From Pyrococcus sp. ST04 (GTDB lineage: Archaea > Methanobacteriota_B > Thermococci > Thermococcales > Thermococcaceae), in NCBI RefSeq assembly GCF_000263735.1, contig NC_017946.1:1-64000 (forward strand): DNA of 64,000 nt, read 5' to 3'. Position numbers and translations under genes: made by a program. Positions 28,742 to 38,048 of the stretch are shown in pieces; positions within the stretch are counted from its first letter, which is position 1, and every line of letters begins with the position of its first letter. The notes under the pieces are model-generated. The model was not told the DNA's origin, searched no databases, and saw only the letters and a program-made list of their open reading frames with translations.

Positions 28742-31018
28742 TTATTCATCCTCAATGTAAGGGGCTGTTATAACTTTTCTAATTTCTTTGGCTATTTTTT
28801 CACCAATTCCCTCAACTTTCATAAGTTCCGGAACACTAGCGGTGAATACCCTCTCAACGCTACCAAAATGCCTCAATAATCTCTTAGCTAAGGTTGCAGA
28901 GACATGCGGAAGACCCTCAACTATTAACCTCTGCCTTTCAGCTAGAGTTAATGCTTTTTTCTCGCTTCTTATCCTTACATCTTTCTCTTTCTCCTCCTGC
29001 TCTCTCTTGGCAATCAAATAAATATACTGGGCTGTCTCTTCAGGTGTTGAGGAGAATATTACGGGGACCCCAAAATCAACGGTAACGGCGGCTATCGCAC
29101 CCCTTATTGCATTTGGATGAACGTTCCTAATTCCGTATAATTGCCCCTCTATTATGATTATTGGCCGAGAATACGCATCTTTAAGTCTCTTTACCTGATC
29201 AAATAACCTCCCATCGATTATAGATTGAATGAAGTCATTTGCAGATTTTCTTTCTATCGCGACATCCTCACTAACTATATAATCCCCCACGTCGAGAGTC
29301 TTGAATTCTAAAGACACACCAAGCATTTTCAACCTCTTCACAACTTCACTCCTTAACTCCCTCGTATCCACCACTATCCTAACTCCCCTCTTTTCTATCT
29401 TTTCTGTTATACTCTTCTCCTCGCTTCTCTTCTCAAGCCAAGCTTCCAATGTCCTCTTTTCTTCCTGCTTTTTAACAAAGCTCTCCAATGAAGTTTGCCT
29501 TTGCTTTTTGACCATCTGGCTTACTTTCCTTATTGTTTCTTGCATAACCTTCTCCTTCTGTCTTGAACTCCAGTAATAGGCCTCATCCCTAGTGCCCTTC
29601 GCCATTAATATTACAACCCTTCCTGGCCTATGCCTTCCAGTTCTTCCTCTCCTTTGAATACTCCTAATTGCAGAGGGCACGGGTTCGTAAAATACCACTA
29701 GATCCACCTCAGGGACATCCAAACCCTCTTCACCAACGCTAGTTGCCACCAAAACGTTGAATTCACCCCTAGAAAATTCATCCAAAACCAGCTTCTGTTC
29801 CCTCTGACTCATTCCTTTATCGTTCTCCTTAGTAGCCTGGCCAACAAATCTCTTAGATTTTATTCCTTCCCTGGAGAGCTCCTCAACTATCTTTTTCGAC
29901 GTCTCCCTATAGTTAGTAAACACGATTATCTTCGAAGATGGCTTCTTTTTTAGCTGATCCTTTATTAAATCTTTCAGCTTGTCAAGCTTTGGATGATCCA
30001 AACCTATTTCTCTCGCCTGAACAAGGAGAGAAATAGCTTTTTTCATTCTCTTGTCAGCGAATAGTTCCTTACTCGCCTTTGTCGATCCAGATTTAGCCTC
30101 TTCATAAAGTTTCTTTAAATAGACCCTAAGAGCCGAAAGTCCCTGGGTCTCCAGAAGCTCTATGGCATGATGTAACTTAAGCGCCATTGCATGGAAGAGA
30201 AGTAACTTTCTTAGATCATGGTTTCCCTTGGCCATCTCCTCGTTTATTATCTGGCCAGCCTTCAGGACTTCTTTTTTTGGGATATCGGGGGATGCGGAAT
30301 CTATGAGGCCGGCTTCAGCAAGAGGTCTTAGAGCGTCTTTAAGCATCTCCCTCAGAAGCTTCCTAACCTCCTTATATAGCTCGGGCAATTCAACTTTAAT
30401 CCACTCAAATTTTATCCCTTGAACGTAAGGTTTGACGTCAGGAGAATTTTCAGATCTATATTCTATGTGCTCTATCCCTAAGTTGTCCAGAACCTCCATT
30501 ATCTTCTCAGGGGTGCTACCAGGTGAAGCCGTTAAACCAATAACTAGGGGATTCTTAGCCTGAGTTCTATACTCTTTAGCTATATAAACATAGGCATAGT
30601 TACCAACCGCTCTGTGGGCCTCATCAAATATTAGGAGGACAACGTCCTCAAGGCTTATTCTTCCAACGAGAATGTCATTTTCTATTGTTTGAGGAGTAGC
30701 AATAATTACTTTAGCCTTGGCCCATGCCTTTGCCCTTTCATTTGGGCTTGTCTCTCCAGTCAAAGCAACTATCTTATCGGATGGAAGTGCAAAGAACTTT
30801 CTGAAAGTTTCTGCATGTTGTAGAACTAATGGCTTCGTGGGGGCGAGCATGAGAACTTTTCCTCCGTACTTTCTAAGCCTGTAATCAGCTATCATCATTG
30901 CAATTATAGTTTTTCCTAACCCCGTTGGCAGTACTATTAAGCAGTTCCTGTCCTTACACTTTGCATATATTACCTCCTGATACACCCTTGGCTGTAGCAG
31001 ATCCCTTCGTAGATACAT
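28742..31018 (-). CDS. hef: Hef: fork-structure helicase/nuclease (FANCM/XPF family)
   Basis: 758 residues. N-terminal SF2 helicase with Walker A PTGLGKT, FDEAHRA box and the motif VI QRRGRTGRHRPG; C-terminal XPF-type nuclease with GDYI and ERKSANDF active site; tandem helix-hairpin-helix at the end (GLPHVSATLAKRLL, VEGIGEKIAKEI). Hef opens and cuts stalled forks and is the archaeal counterpart of FANCM and XPF. Length matches P. furiosus Hef. A CTTAAATG element near 31050-31060 (minus) may be the TATA box. Confidence 0.96.
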   Translation of the reverse strand: MYLRRDLLQPRVYQEVIYAKCKDRNCLIVLPTGLGKTIIAMMIADYRLRKYGGKVLMLAPTKPLVLQHAETFRKFFALPSDKIVALTGETSPNERAKAWAKAKVIIATPQTIENDILVGRISLEDVVLLIFDEAHRAVGNYAYVYIAKEYRTQAKNPLVIGLTASPGSTPEKIMEVLDNLGIEHIEYRSENSPDVKPYVQGIKFEWIKVELPELYKEVRKLLREMLKDALRPLAEAGLIDSASPDIPKKEVLKAGQIINEEMAKGNHDLRKLLLFHAMALKLHHAIELLETQGLSALRVYLKKLYEEAKSGSTKASKELFADKRMKKAISLLVQAREIGLDHPKLDKLKDLIKDQLKKKPSSKIIVFTNYRETSKKIVEELSREGIKSKRFVGQATKENDKGMSQREQKLVLDEFSRGEFNVLVATSVGEEGLDVPEVDLVVFYEPVPSAIRSIQRRGRTGRHRPGRVVILMAKGTRDEAYYWSSRQKEKVMQETIRKVSQMVKKQRQTSLESFVKKQEEKRTLEAWLEKRSEEKSITEKIEKRGVRIVVDTRELRSEVVKRLKMLGVSLEFKTLDVGDYIVSEDVAIERKSANDFIQSIIDGRLFDQVKRLKDAYSRPIIIIEGQLYGIRNVHPNAIRGAIAAVTVDFGVPVIFSSTPEETAQYIYLIAKREQEEKEKDVRIRSEKKALTLAERQRLIVEGLPHVSATLAKRLLRHFGSVERVFTASVPELMKVEGIGEKIAKEIRKVITAPYIEDE

Positions 31019-31088
31019 CCTAGTCTTGCCCTCCTAAAATTAACACAATTACATTTAAGCCTGTTTGGAATGGGAAAAGTGGAGGATA

Positions 31089-31853
31089 TTATCTTTTTAT
31101 TGAGGATAATATCGTCTGAAGGAGTTCTTGGCTATTGACGGCTATTATATCAAGCTTTTCAGTTGCACTAAACGAAACCACGATATCATTTCCATTTGAG
31201 TCTTTAACTAAAGCTCCAGCTTCCCTAGCTATTATCACCCCAGCTGCTATATCCGTTGGCCTTACGTATCTCCTAATGTCAACAACACCATCGAGAGCAC
31301 CCATGGCTAGGTAAGCCAGCTCAAGTGCTATTGCACCTAAAGTTCTGGTTCTCTTAACGTGATTAAGTATCTCAATTCCTTCTCCTCGGGTGTAGAAGCT
31401 TATTGCTGGCTTTTCTATAGGTTCTCTAACCCTAATTTTTTCCCCATTTAGGTAAGCACCTTTTCCCGGTATACCCTCGAACAATCTGTCTGTTATGGGT
31501 TCATATATAAAGGCATAAATAGGCTGGTTTTCTTCAAATATCGCAACACTAATTGCAAAAAAGGGTATTCCGGATATGAAGTTATAAGAACCATCTAAAG
31601 GATCAACCAGGGCAGTATATTTGCTTCCTTGGTTTATTGATCCAATTTCTTCGCTTACTATATTTATCCCCAACTTTCTGAGCTTCGCTAATATTGAATC
31701 TTCTGCAATTTTATCAATTAATTTAGTCTCATCTCCACTCGGGCTTATTGCTATGGTTTTTGAAGCCCTTGGATCTCCAAATAGTGGCATCACATTACTC
31801 TCAACTTCGTGGACAATATCTAAAGCTACCCTTCTCCACCATTTCACACTCAT
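31089..31853 (-). CDS. Inositol monophosphatase / fructose-1,6-bisphosphatase (MJ0109-like)
   Basis: 254 residues of the lithium-sensitive sugar phosphatase fold: metal-binding EE in IVSEEIG, DPLDGSYNF, and the distal RPTDIAAGVIIAREAG. Archaeal members act on both inositol-1-phosphate (for di-myo-inositol phosphate and inositol lipids) and fructose-1,6-bisphosphate. I prefer ATG 31853, eight bases behind GGGGG; ATG 31859 overlaps the DUF63 stop. Co-transcribed with the DUF63 gene. Confidence 0.9.
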   Translation of the reverse strand: MSVKWWRRVALDIVHEVESNVMPLFGDPRASKTIAISPSGDETKLIDKIAEDSILAKLRKLGINIVSEEIGSINQGSKYTALVDPLDGSYNFISGIPFFAISVAIFEENQPIYAFIYEPITDRLFEGIPGKGAYLNGEKIRVREPIEKPAISFYTRGEGIEILNHVKRTRTLGAIALELAYLAMGALDGVVDIRRYVRPTDIAAGVIIAREAGALVKDSNGNDIVVSFSATEKLDIIAVNSQELLQTILSSIKR

Positions 31854-31855
31854 GT

Positions 31856-32659
31856 TCATGCCCCCATAAGCATTCTGAGAAGGTTTCTAGTTCCCGGAGC
31901 AAAGCCTAATATGAATATTACCATCTTTATGAAATTTAAAAGTTCTTTTTCCTCTCCCTCCTCCTCAAGCTTTTTCATTATCCAAAGGGCTGCGTATAGG
32001 ACTATGAATTTTAATAGGTACATTACACCAGCAGTTCCCGTCAATCCAATCAACAACCTCGGTAAAACGTGCTGTTCCCAGTACCCCATGAAATCAACGC
32101 CAACAAAAGTTGTCGTGGCATCGTAGAAGTGAACATAGAATAGGTAAGAATTCTCACGGACTATTGCTAATTTTTTTGTCATAAGAAAAACGGTAGCTTC
32201 GGCCAAGGCTACAAATGGGATGAAATACTTTAGTACCTCCAAGTTAAAGTGTATCTTATTAAGATTAGCTCCCATGGCGGCGAAATCTACCATAACAAGA
32301 CCCCAGCCAAACCAGAGAAAGACACCACGCCAGTCTTTGAAGAATTTTTTACAGATTATCAAGGCTGGAAATGCTATTGAAAACACTAAAAAGTATATCC
32401 CTGGCGAAACCGTTATATATGTTCTCGGAAATACGCCAGCGTCAGTTAGTGCCCTGGTAAAAGCCCCAAAAACCATGTAAGGGATTAAAGCTCTAAAAAA
32501 CGCATTGTCAATCTCTATTTTTAATTTCTTCAGAACCTTATAAACTACTAAAGTTGCCACGCCGAGAATTATCGCATACACAAGCGTATTTACAGGGTTG
32601 TATCCCGTGTTATATTTTATCGGGTTGATGAAGTACTTCTCAAAGAACTCCTTCAGCAT
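31856..32659 (-). CDS. DUF63 family membrane protein
   Basis: 267 residues with about seven membrane segments. The family hallmarks DAGVFPRTYITVSPGIY, FVHFYDATTTFVG-like (YVHFYDATTTFVGVDFMGYWEQHVLPR) and FAPGTRNLLRMLMG are present. DUF63 is found across Euryarchaeota and has no assigned function; the conserved polar HFYDA and EQH in membrane regions suggest an enzyme. ATG follows GGTGATTGA. Coupled to the inositol/fructose phosphatase, which may hint at polar-lipid metabolism. Confidence 0.85.
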   Translation of the reverse strand: MLKEFFEKYFINPIKYNTGYNPVNTLVYAIILGVATLVVYKVLKKLKIEIDNAFFRALIPYMVFGAFTRALTDAGVFPRTYITVSPGIYFLVFSIAFPALIICKKFFKDWRGVFLWFGWGLVMVDFAAMGANLNKIHFNLEVLKYFIPFVALAEATVFLMTKKLAIVRENSYLFYVHFYDATTTFVGVDFMGYWEQHVLPRLLIGLTGTAGVMYLLKFIVLYAALWIMKKLEEEGEEKELLNFIKMVIFILGFAPGTRNLLRMLMGA

Positions 32660-32712
32660 TCAATCACCAAACTAGAGAAGGGGGATAGAAAATAAAAATA
32701 TATTGTAGGAGA

Positions 32713-34911
32713 TCAGAACATTGGACAAATATCCTTCTCAGTCGGTGGTTCTGGGTTGAGACCTTTCCTCTGTCTAATCTGCCTGATTATCTGCATTGCA
32801 AGCTCATTTGGAACTCTCTTGAATCCTGCATGTTCGGTGCTCCATAGTGCTCTACCGCTTGTTGCACTTCTTATGGCACCTGCGAATCCGAACATCTCAG
32901 CTACTGGGGCCTCAGCAATTATTGTCATGACCTCTCCTTCTTGCTTCATGTCAACAAGCTGTCCTCTCCTCTGGCTTATCTCTCTGCTAACGGCACCCAT
33001 GTATTCGTAAGGTATGTTGATGATAACCTTCTGGTAGGGTTCATAGAGAACTGGGCCTGCCTTCATCATTGCACAGTGAATTGCAGTTCTAATTGCTGGA
33101 TAAATTTGGGCTGGACCTCTGTGGACGTTGTCCTCGTGAACCTGAGCATCTAGGAGTCTAACTATAACCTTCATTACTGGTTCCCTTGCAAGTGGTCCCT
33201 CATCCATTGCTTGGTGGAATCCATCGATTAGCAAATCCATAACCTCGTTGAGGTACTGGATACCCTTGGTGTTGTCAAGGAACATGTTACCGTTGTAAAC
33301 GTCCACTATACCTCTAGCGATGTCATAATCCATTCCAAGTTCTGCAAGCTTCTTTGCAACTTCCTTTGGATTCCTAACCCTACCCTCCGGAATTATTCCC
33401 TCTTTGATTGCATTGTAGATCTCATCTGGCATTGGCTCAACTACAATGTAGAACCTGTTGTGCCTGTTTGGTGACTTACCTTCAACCATTGGACTTGGCT
33501 TGGTTATGCTCTCTCTATAGACAACTATTGGCTCCGATACCTCTATGTCAATTCCCCAGTCTCTCTTCAGCTTGTGAAGCTTAACTTCTAGGTGGAGCTC
33601 TCCCATACCGCTCAAGAGGTGCTGGCCAGTCTCTTCATCTATCTTAACGTGAAGTGTTGGATCTTCCTTAGCCAACTGTCTGAGAGCCTCAATAAGCCTT
33701 GGAAGGTCTTTAACATTCTTTGCCTCAATGGCAACTGTAACTACTGGCTCGCTGACGTAGTGGAGAGCTTCGAATGGCTCAATTGGCTCCTGTGCAACAG
33801 TTTCACCAGCCATTGCATCCCTGAGACCAGTGACAGCAACTATATTTCCAGCTGGAACTGCATCCATGTTGATTCTCTCTGGACCCATGTAAATACCGAC
33901 CTGCTGGATTCTAGCCTTCCTCTTGGTGTTGATGAGGTACACTTCCATACCGCTCTTTACAGTACCGCTCCAAACTCTTCCAGTTGCAACTTCTCCAGCG
34001 TGCTTGTCAATGATTATCTTGGTGACAACCATTACCATTTTACCCTTTGGATCACAGTTGAGCATTGCCTGTCCAATGTCGCTGTTTATGTCTCCCTGCC
34101 AGAGGTGTGGAATTCTGTATTTCTGGGCCTCAATTGGGTTTGGAAGGTGCCTAACTACCATATCAAGAACAACCACGTGGAGCGGAGCCTTCTGTCTTAG
34201 GGTCTTGTTGTCTCCCTTCAGGGTCAGGTCGATTATCTCATTGAACTTAACTCCCGTCCTCTGCATGAATGGAACGCTTAGAGCCCAGTTGTAGTAGGCT
34301 GAACCAAACGCAACGCTACCGTCTTCAACCCTCACCATCCACTTCTTCTTGTACTCTTCTGGGGCGTACCTCTGAATTAACCTGTTAACATCCATGATTA
34401 TCTTGGAGAACCTTTCCATCATCTGCTGGGGTGTGAGCTTGAGCTCTCTGATTAATCTATCAACCTTGTTAATGAACAATACCGGCTTAACGTATTCCCT
34501 AAGAGCCTGCCTTACAACGGTCTCTGTCTGTGGCATTACTCCCTCTACAGCATCAACCACAATGATAACACCGTCAATTGCTCTCATAGCCCTCGTAACG
34601 TCACCACCAAAATCAACGTGTCCAGGAGTGTCAATGAGGTTAATCAGGTAATCCTTACCTTCGTAGTTGTGAACCATAGAAACGTTTGCTGCGTTAATTG
34701 TGATACCTCTTGCCTGCTCTTGTTCGTCGAAATCCAAGACAAGCTGCTTTCCAGCCAGCTCTTCGCTGATCATTCCAGCCCCAGCCAGCAGATTATCACT
34801 CAGTGTTGTTTTACCGTGGTCAATGTGAGCAGCTATTCCTATATTTCTTATTCTTTCAGGCTGGAGCATGAGTTCCTTAATCTTTGCAATCATTTCCTCT
34901 CTCCTACCCAT
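32713..34911 (-). CDS. fusA: Translation elongation factor EF-2
   Basis: 732 residues, the standard archaeal length. GTPase motifs [20 protein letters not shown] and FINKVDRL; domain IV carries the diphthamide histidine in DNVHRGPAQ; the protein ends in CPMF. It moves the ribosome along mRNA with GTP. ATG 34911 is used; an upstream GTG would add three residues ahead of the usual MGRREEMI start. Strong promoter at 34958-34966. Confidence 0.99.
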   Translation of the reverse strand: MGRREEMIAKIKELMLQPERIRNIGIAAHIDHGKTTLSDNLLAGAGMISEELAGKQLVLDFDEQEQARGITINAANVSMVHNYEGKDYLINLIDTPGHVDFGGDVTRAMRAIDGVIIVVDAVEGVMPQTETVVRQALREYVKPVLFINKVDRLIRELKLTPQQMMERFSKIIMDVNRLIQRYAPEEYKKKWMVRVEDGSVAFGSAYYNWALSVPFMQRTGVKFNEIIDLTLKGDNKTLRQKAPLHVVVLDMVVRHLPNPIEAQKYRIPHLWQGDINSDIGQAMLNCDPKGKMVMVVTKIIIDKHAGEVATGRVWSGTVKSGMEVYLINTKRKARIQQVGIYMGPERINMDAVPAGNIVAVTGLRDAMAGETVAQEPIEPFEALHYVSEPVVTVAIEAKNVKDLPRLIEALRQLAKEDPTLHVKIDEETGQHLLSGMGELHLEVKLHKLKRDWGIDIEVSEPIVVYRESITKPSPMVEGKSPNRHNRFYIVVEPMPDEIYNAIKEGIIPEGRVRNPKEVAKKLAELGMDYDIARGIVDVYNGNMFLDNTKGIQYLNEVMDLLIDGFHQAMDEGPLAREPVMKVIVRLLDAQVHEDNVHRGPAQIYPAIRTAIHCAMMKAGPVLYEPYQKVIINIPYEYMGAVSREISQRRGQLVDMKQEGEVMTIIAEAPVAEMFGFAGAIRSATSGRALWSTEHAGFKRVPNELAMQIIRQIRQRKGLNPEPPTEKDICPMF

Positions 34912-34957
34912 TTCCACCACCCTTGATGAGCTTGCTCGGGTTTACTTAAAAGGTAGG

Positions 34958-34966
34958 GTTATAAAG
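34958..34966 (-). promoter_or_regulatory. EF-2 promoter
   Basis: Read on the minus strand: GGGAAAAGCTTTATAACC, with BRE-like AAAAG and CTTTATAAC as TATA. It predicts a transcript from about 34936 and a 25-base leader that includes GGTGG before the ATG. Confidence 0.6.
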
Positions 34967-35071
34967 CTTTTCCCAGCCACAAAAACCTTTGGAATCTTAA
35001 CGATATAAACAGAGTTCTTTGAAAAATCAGAAGAAGAGCTCTGCCTTATAAGCAAATCATCTAAAATGAGA

Positions 35072-35305
35072 TCACTCAACCTCAACTGCATCCATAGCAA
35101 CTTTAATCCATCTTAGGTAAGAGTTAACAGTTCCCCTCATTGCAGATGAATCAGTTGCTTTTATTTCAAGAATTATCCTATTATCGTCCAATAAGAACTC
35201 AATTTCGCTCCTTCTATAAGGAACACTTAGGTGCTCGTATAAAACAGCCTTGTAAACGACCTCAGCAACTTCCTTAGAAGGAAACTCAATCACTATTCTC
35301 CCCAT
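35072..35305 (-). CDS. pcc1: Pcc1: KEOPS complex subunit
   Basis: About 77 residues: IVIEFPSKEVAEVVYKAVLY, then NRIILEIKATDSSAMRGTVNS and LRWIKVAMDAVE, the alpha/beta fold of Pcc1. Pcc1 dimerises and joins Kae1, Bud32 and Cgi121 to add t6A to tRNA position 37. It overlaps the Brix gene end by 20 bp. The start is uncertain: ATG 35305 (MGRIVIEF) fits homologs best; a GTG 18 bases upstream is also open. Confidence 0.85.
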   Translation of the reverse strand: MGRIVIEFPSKEVAEVVYKAVLYEHLSVPYRRSEIEFLLDDNRIILEIKATDSSAMRGTVNSYLRWIKVAMDAVEVE

Positions 35306-35960
35306 TACTCTCTTCGGTTTCACGTCTGCCCCTCCTCCGTACTTTAAGACCCAAAATAGCCTCCTTATAATCCCATCTTCTGCCGTCCTCCATTATCCAT
35401 ATCTTAACGTTAATTAGGGGACCAACTGGCCTATCTTTCGTGACATCAAGTCTGTAAAAGTTTATGGACATTCCTCTCGGATGTCTCTCTATTACTGCCA
35501 AAACATCAGTGTTATACCTATCAGCTATTGACATCAGACTTTTATCCCCTCTAGGAACGAACTTACCCGTGGTTAGTTCAGCAAAAACTTGTGCAAACGC
35601 TATGTGATCCCATCCAACTCTCTTTGCCGTAGTTACAATAAGAGGCATGTCCTCCCTAATGGGATTTAGACCCTTAAATCCAATCTCTCTCTGAAGCTTT
35701 ATGCCGTGAAGGTAGAGATAGCCAAGGTAGCCCCAATCTTCAGGATCAACCTTTATGAATGTCATTTTCAGAGGGTTACCCTTCCAGACGTTAAGTATAA
35801 GCAACCTCTCGTAACCCCTATCATAGGCCTCCATGAGAAGCTCTTGGATTGTCTTTTTCCCCCTAGTTATGTAGAGAGAATTAGGGAACACCCTTTCTAA
35901 ATCGTGTCCAAAACTTCTAGTCCTCCTAGTCGGTCTGTGGGAAGTTGTTATTAACATCAT
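35286..35960 (-). CDS. Brix-domain ribosome biogenesis protein
   Basis: 224 residues. It begins MMLITTSHRPTRRTRSFGHD, the opening strand of the Brix/Imp4 fold, followed by KKTIQELLMEAYDRGYERLL and a basic C-terminus. Brix proteins bind rRNA during ribosome assembly; archaea usually have one, related to Imp4/Rpf1. The gene overlaps pcc1 and follows rpo12 and rpl37Ae, a usual archaeal grouping of translation and transcription genes. Confidence 0.88.
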   Translation of the reverse strand: MMLITTSHRPTRRTRSFGHDLERVFPNSLYITRGKKTIQELLMEAYDRGYERLLILNVWKGNPLKMTFIKVDPEDWGYLGYLYLHGIKLQREIGFKGLNPIREDMPLIVTTAKRVGWDHIAFAQVFAELTTGKFVPRGDKSLMSIADRYNTDVLAVIERHPRGMSINFYRLDVTKDRPVGPLINVKIWIMEDGRRWDYKEAILGLKVRRRGRRETEESNGENSD

Positions 35961-36004
35961 GACTATCCCTTCGAAGATTAAAGAGAAGGAGTTAAAAAGC
36001 TTAG

Positions 36005-36154
36005 CTAAATTGCCTTAACCCTTCTTGGAACTCTTGGCCTAGGTTTATAGAGAATCTTGCTTCCGCAGTAAGGGCAACGGAGATCCCTTGTGGTGGAAAG
36101 ATCTAACCTTACCTCCCTTCCACACTTAGCACATCTATATATGGCTTCAACCAT
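36005..36154 (-). CDS. rpo12: RNA polymerase subunit Rpo12 (RpoP)
   Basis: 49 residues, a short gene easily overlooked. MVEAIYRCAKCGREVRLD with a first CxxC, then LRCPYCGSKIL with the second CxxC, and a basic tail PRVPRRVKAI. This is the zinc-ribbon subunit P/Rpb12 of archaeal RNA polymerase. ATG 36154 follows GGGT; it starts 7 bp after the L37Ae stop, so the two are one operon. Confidence 0.96.
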   Translation of the reverse strand: MVEAIYRCAKCGREVRLDLSTTRDLRCPYCGSKILYKPRPRVPRRVKAI

Positions 36155-36160
36155 GACCCA

Positions 36161-36412
36161 TCACTCTACAACTCTCTTGGCAACCTTACCAGCAGGGGTA
36201 ACTGGAAGGTATGCTCCACCTGCAAATACAGCACCGCACTTCTGGCACTGCCATATTCCTGTACTTATCCTCTTAACTGCCCTCCTTCCACACACTGGAC
36301 AAACGTGCTTCTGTCTCATCTTAGCCTCTACTGCTGCAACCCTTCTCCTAATCTTGAGACCATACCTAGGGCCAAATCTTCCAGCTGATCCTACCTTTTT
36401 AGTGCCGCTCAT
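36161..36412 (-). CDS. rpl37Ae: Ribosomal protein L37Ae (eL43)
   Basis: 83 residues: [17 protein letters not shown] at the N-terminus, a zinc finger (CPVCGRRA ... [13 protein letters not shown]) and [10 protein letters not shown]. It is a small zinc protein of the large ribosomal subunit. The ATG at 36412 follows GGGGTGATG. First gene of a run rpl37Ae-rpo12-Brix-pcc1. ATGCTTTATAAAG at about 36457-36469 can act as TATA on the minus strand. Confidence 0.96.
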   Translation of the reverse strand: MSGTKKVGSAGRFGPRYGLKIRRRVAAVEAKMRQKHVCPVCGRRAVKRISTGIWQCQKCGAVFAGGAYLPVTPAGKVAKRVVE

Positions 36413-36470
36413 GAGCATCACCCCAATTATCGTGAGCTGAAGGGTTTAGGGGGGATATGCTTTATAAAGT

Positions 36471-36821
36471 TTAAGCTTCTCTTGTGGCTATTATCTTCAC
36501 ACCCTCGAACTCTGCAATTACATCTCCAATTTTTACCGGCGCCTTCACTTTTATTTTTGCCAACATACTCATGAGTTCTGGAATCTTATCCTTTGGTATT
36601 GGACGTTCGGTTTTTACGCTAACGGTTGGAAGCTTTCCTCCTTCCACCGGAACAACGCTCATAACAACCCTCTTTGGATTAATAACCTCTTCAATTGCCC
36701 ATTCCTTGCCCCTGGGGCACGTATAGCCTTTAATGTCTTTAATCTTTCCTCCTTCCATTTCCACCTCAATTGTACAGCTAAGAGGACAGACTATACACGT
36801 AAAACGATAAACCTTAGTCAT
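36471..36821 (-). CDS. DUF1667 protein, third part of the glycerol-3-phosphate oxidase set
   Basis: 116 residues with cysteine motif CIVCPLSC near residue 10 and CPRGKEWA near 35, the DUF1667 pattern, likely holding an iron-sulfur cluster. In Thermococcales and Thermotogae it follows a BFD-type glycerol-3-P dehydrogenase and an NAD(FAD) oxidoreductase and is taken as the third subunit. It overlaps the upstream gene by 8 bp and starts at ATG behind GGGTGA. Function inferred from this fixed gene order. Confidence 0.8.
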   Translation of the reverse strand: MTKVYRFTCIVCPLSCTIEVEMEGGKIKDIKGYTCPRGKEWAIEEVINPKRVVMSVVPVEGGKLPTVSVKTERPIPKDKIPELMSMLAKIKVKAPVKIGDVIAEFEGVKIIATREA

Positions 36822-38046
36822 TTTCTATCACCCGTATCGTTATCTTATTTTCTGCTTCTCTGATTTCTTTGGCACGCAGTTTTATTCTCAACATTTCCGC
36901 TGGCTTGACAACCGGAAGTCTAATCCTCTTTCCTATTTCAGGGAACTCTAAGACTACATTTTCCATTGGCCTTCTAACTCTAGCGTACAGCCAGACATCT
37001 CTCTCACCACTTACATAATGAGGAGCCACCAATCTAATGTTCTCTCCTTTCTCAATCTTTATCCAATGCTTGCTCAATATACCCCCATTGTCTATGAACT
37101 CTTTAGCTCCCTCAGCAGCCAACTCTCCCTGTTCAGCAACGTAGTCAACGAGATCATTTATCAATAGAGCATTCCCCGCAACAAAGATCCCCGGAATAGA
37201 CGTCTCAAGCCTATCATTAACTACAGGTCCTCCAGTTGAAGGATCAATGACGACACCTATGTCAGAAAGAAGTCTCACATTAGGGATTAAGCCGGCAGAA
37301 ATTACTAAGGTATCTGCCTTTATCCAGAACTCACTCCCGGGGATTTCTCTTAGATTTTCATCAACCTTCACAACCTTAACCCTTTCAACTCTTCCCCTTC
37401 CTCTTACCTCCACGACCTTGTGACTGAGGTAAAGTGGTATATTGAAATCTCTTAGTATCATTATGTTCCTAGCCAGACCACCAGGGTATGGCATCAGTTC
37501 AATTACAGCCTTAACCCTCGCCCCCTCTAACGAAAATCTTCTTGCCATAATTAGTCCAACGTCTCCAGATCCAACTATAACTATCTCCTTTCCGGGCATT
37601 ATTCCATAGATGTCCATCAAAGTTTGTGCTTCTCCAGCGGTATATATCCCAGAAACCCTATCTCCAACTATTCCAATTTCGAAAGCATGCCTTTCTCTGG
37701 CCCCAGCTGCGTAGATTATGGTTCTTGTTGGTACTTTCTTAACTCCCTCCGGGGATGTGTAAACAACGAATTTTTCGATGTCAGAGTAGTTTATTATCTC
37801 AAGAACTCTCGCTGAAGTCTTGACTTCTACCCCCTCTAAATTACTCATTAATTTATAAGCAAATTCTGGACCAGTCAGCTCTTCTTTGAAATAGTGAATT
37901 CCAAAGCCAGGGTGGATACACTGAGGAAGTATCCCACCTAAGTAATCGTTATCATCAAGTAGGAGAACTCTAAGGCCCAAATCTCTTGCCCTTATCGCTG
38001 CTGCCATCCCTGCAGGGCCACCACCAATGACAACAACATCGTACAT
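36814..38046 (-). CDS. FAD/NAD-dependent oxidoreductase of the glycerol-3-phosphate operon
   Basis: 410 residues, two-dinucleotide-binding flavoprotein: FAD loop VVVIGGGPAGMAAAI, NAD(P) loop IVIVGSGDVGLIMAR and GIFVAGNALLIND near the end. Related to the NAD(FAD)-dependent dehydrogenase that accompanies GlpA-like proteins. It probably passes electrons from glycerol-3-P oxidation to an NAD(P) or other acceptor. Start ATG 38046 (MYDVVVIGG) behind GGGGTGA; GTG 38052 overlaps the preceding stop. Confidence 0.85.
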   Translation of the reverse strand: MYDVVVIGGGPAGMAAAIRARDLGLRVLLLDDNDYLGGILPQCIHPGFGIHYFKEELTGPEFAYKLMSNLEGVEVKTSARVLEIINYSDIEKFVVYTSPEGVKKVPTRTIIYAAGARERHAFEIGIVGDRVSGIYTAGEAQTLMDIYGIMPGKEIVIVGSGDVGLIMARRFSLEGARVKAVIELMPYPGGLARNIMILRDFNIPLYLSHKVVEVRGRGRVERVKVVKVDENLREIPGSEFWIKADTLVISAGLIPNVRLLSDIGVVIDPSTGGPVVNDRLETSIPGIFVAGNALLINDLVDYVAEQGELAAEGAKEFIDNGGILSKHWIKIEKGENIRLVAPHYVSGERDVWLYARVRRPMENVVLEFPEIGKRIRLPVVKPAEMLRIKLRAKEIREAENKITIRVIEND

Positions 38047-38048
38047 TA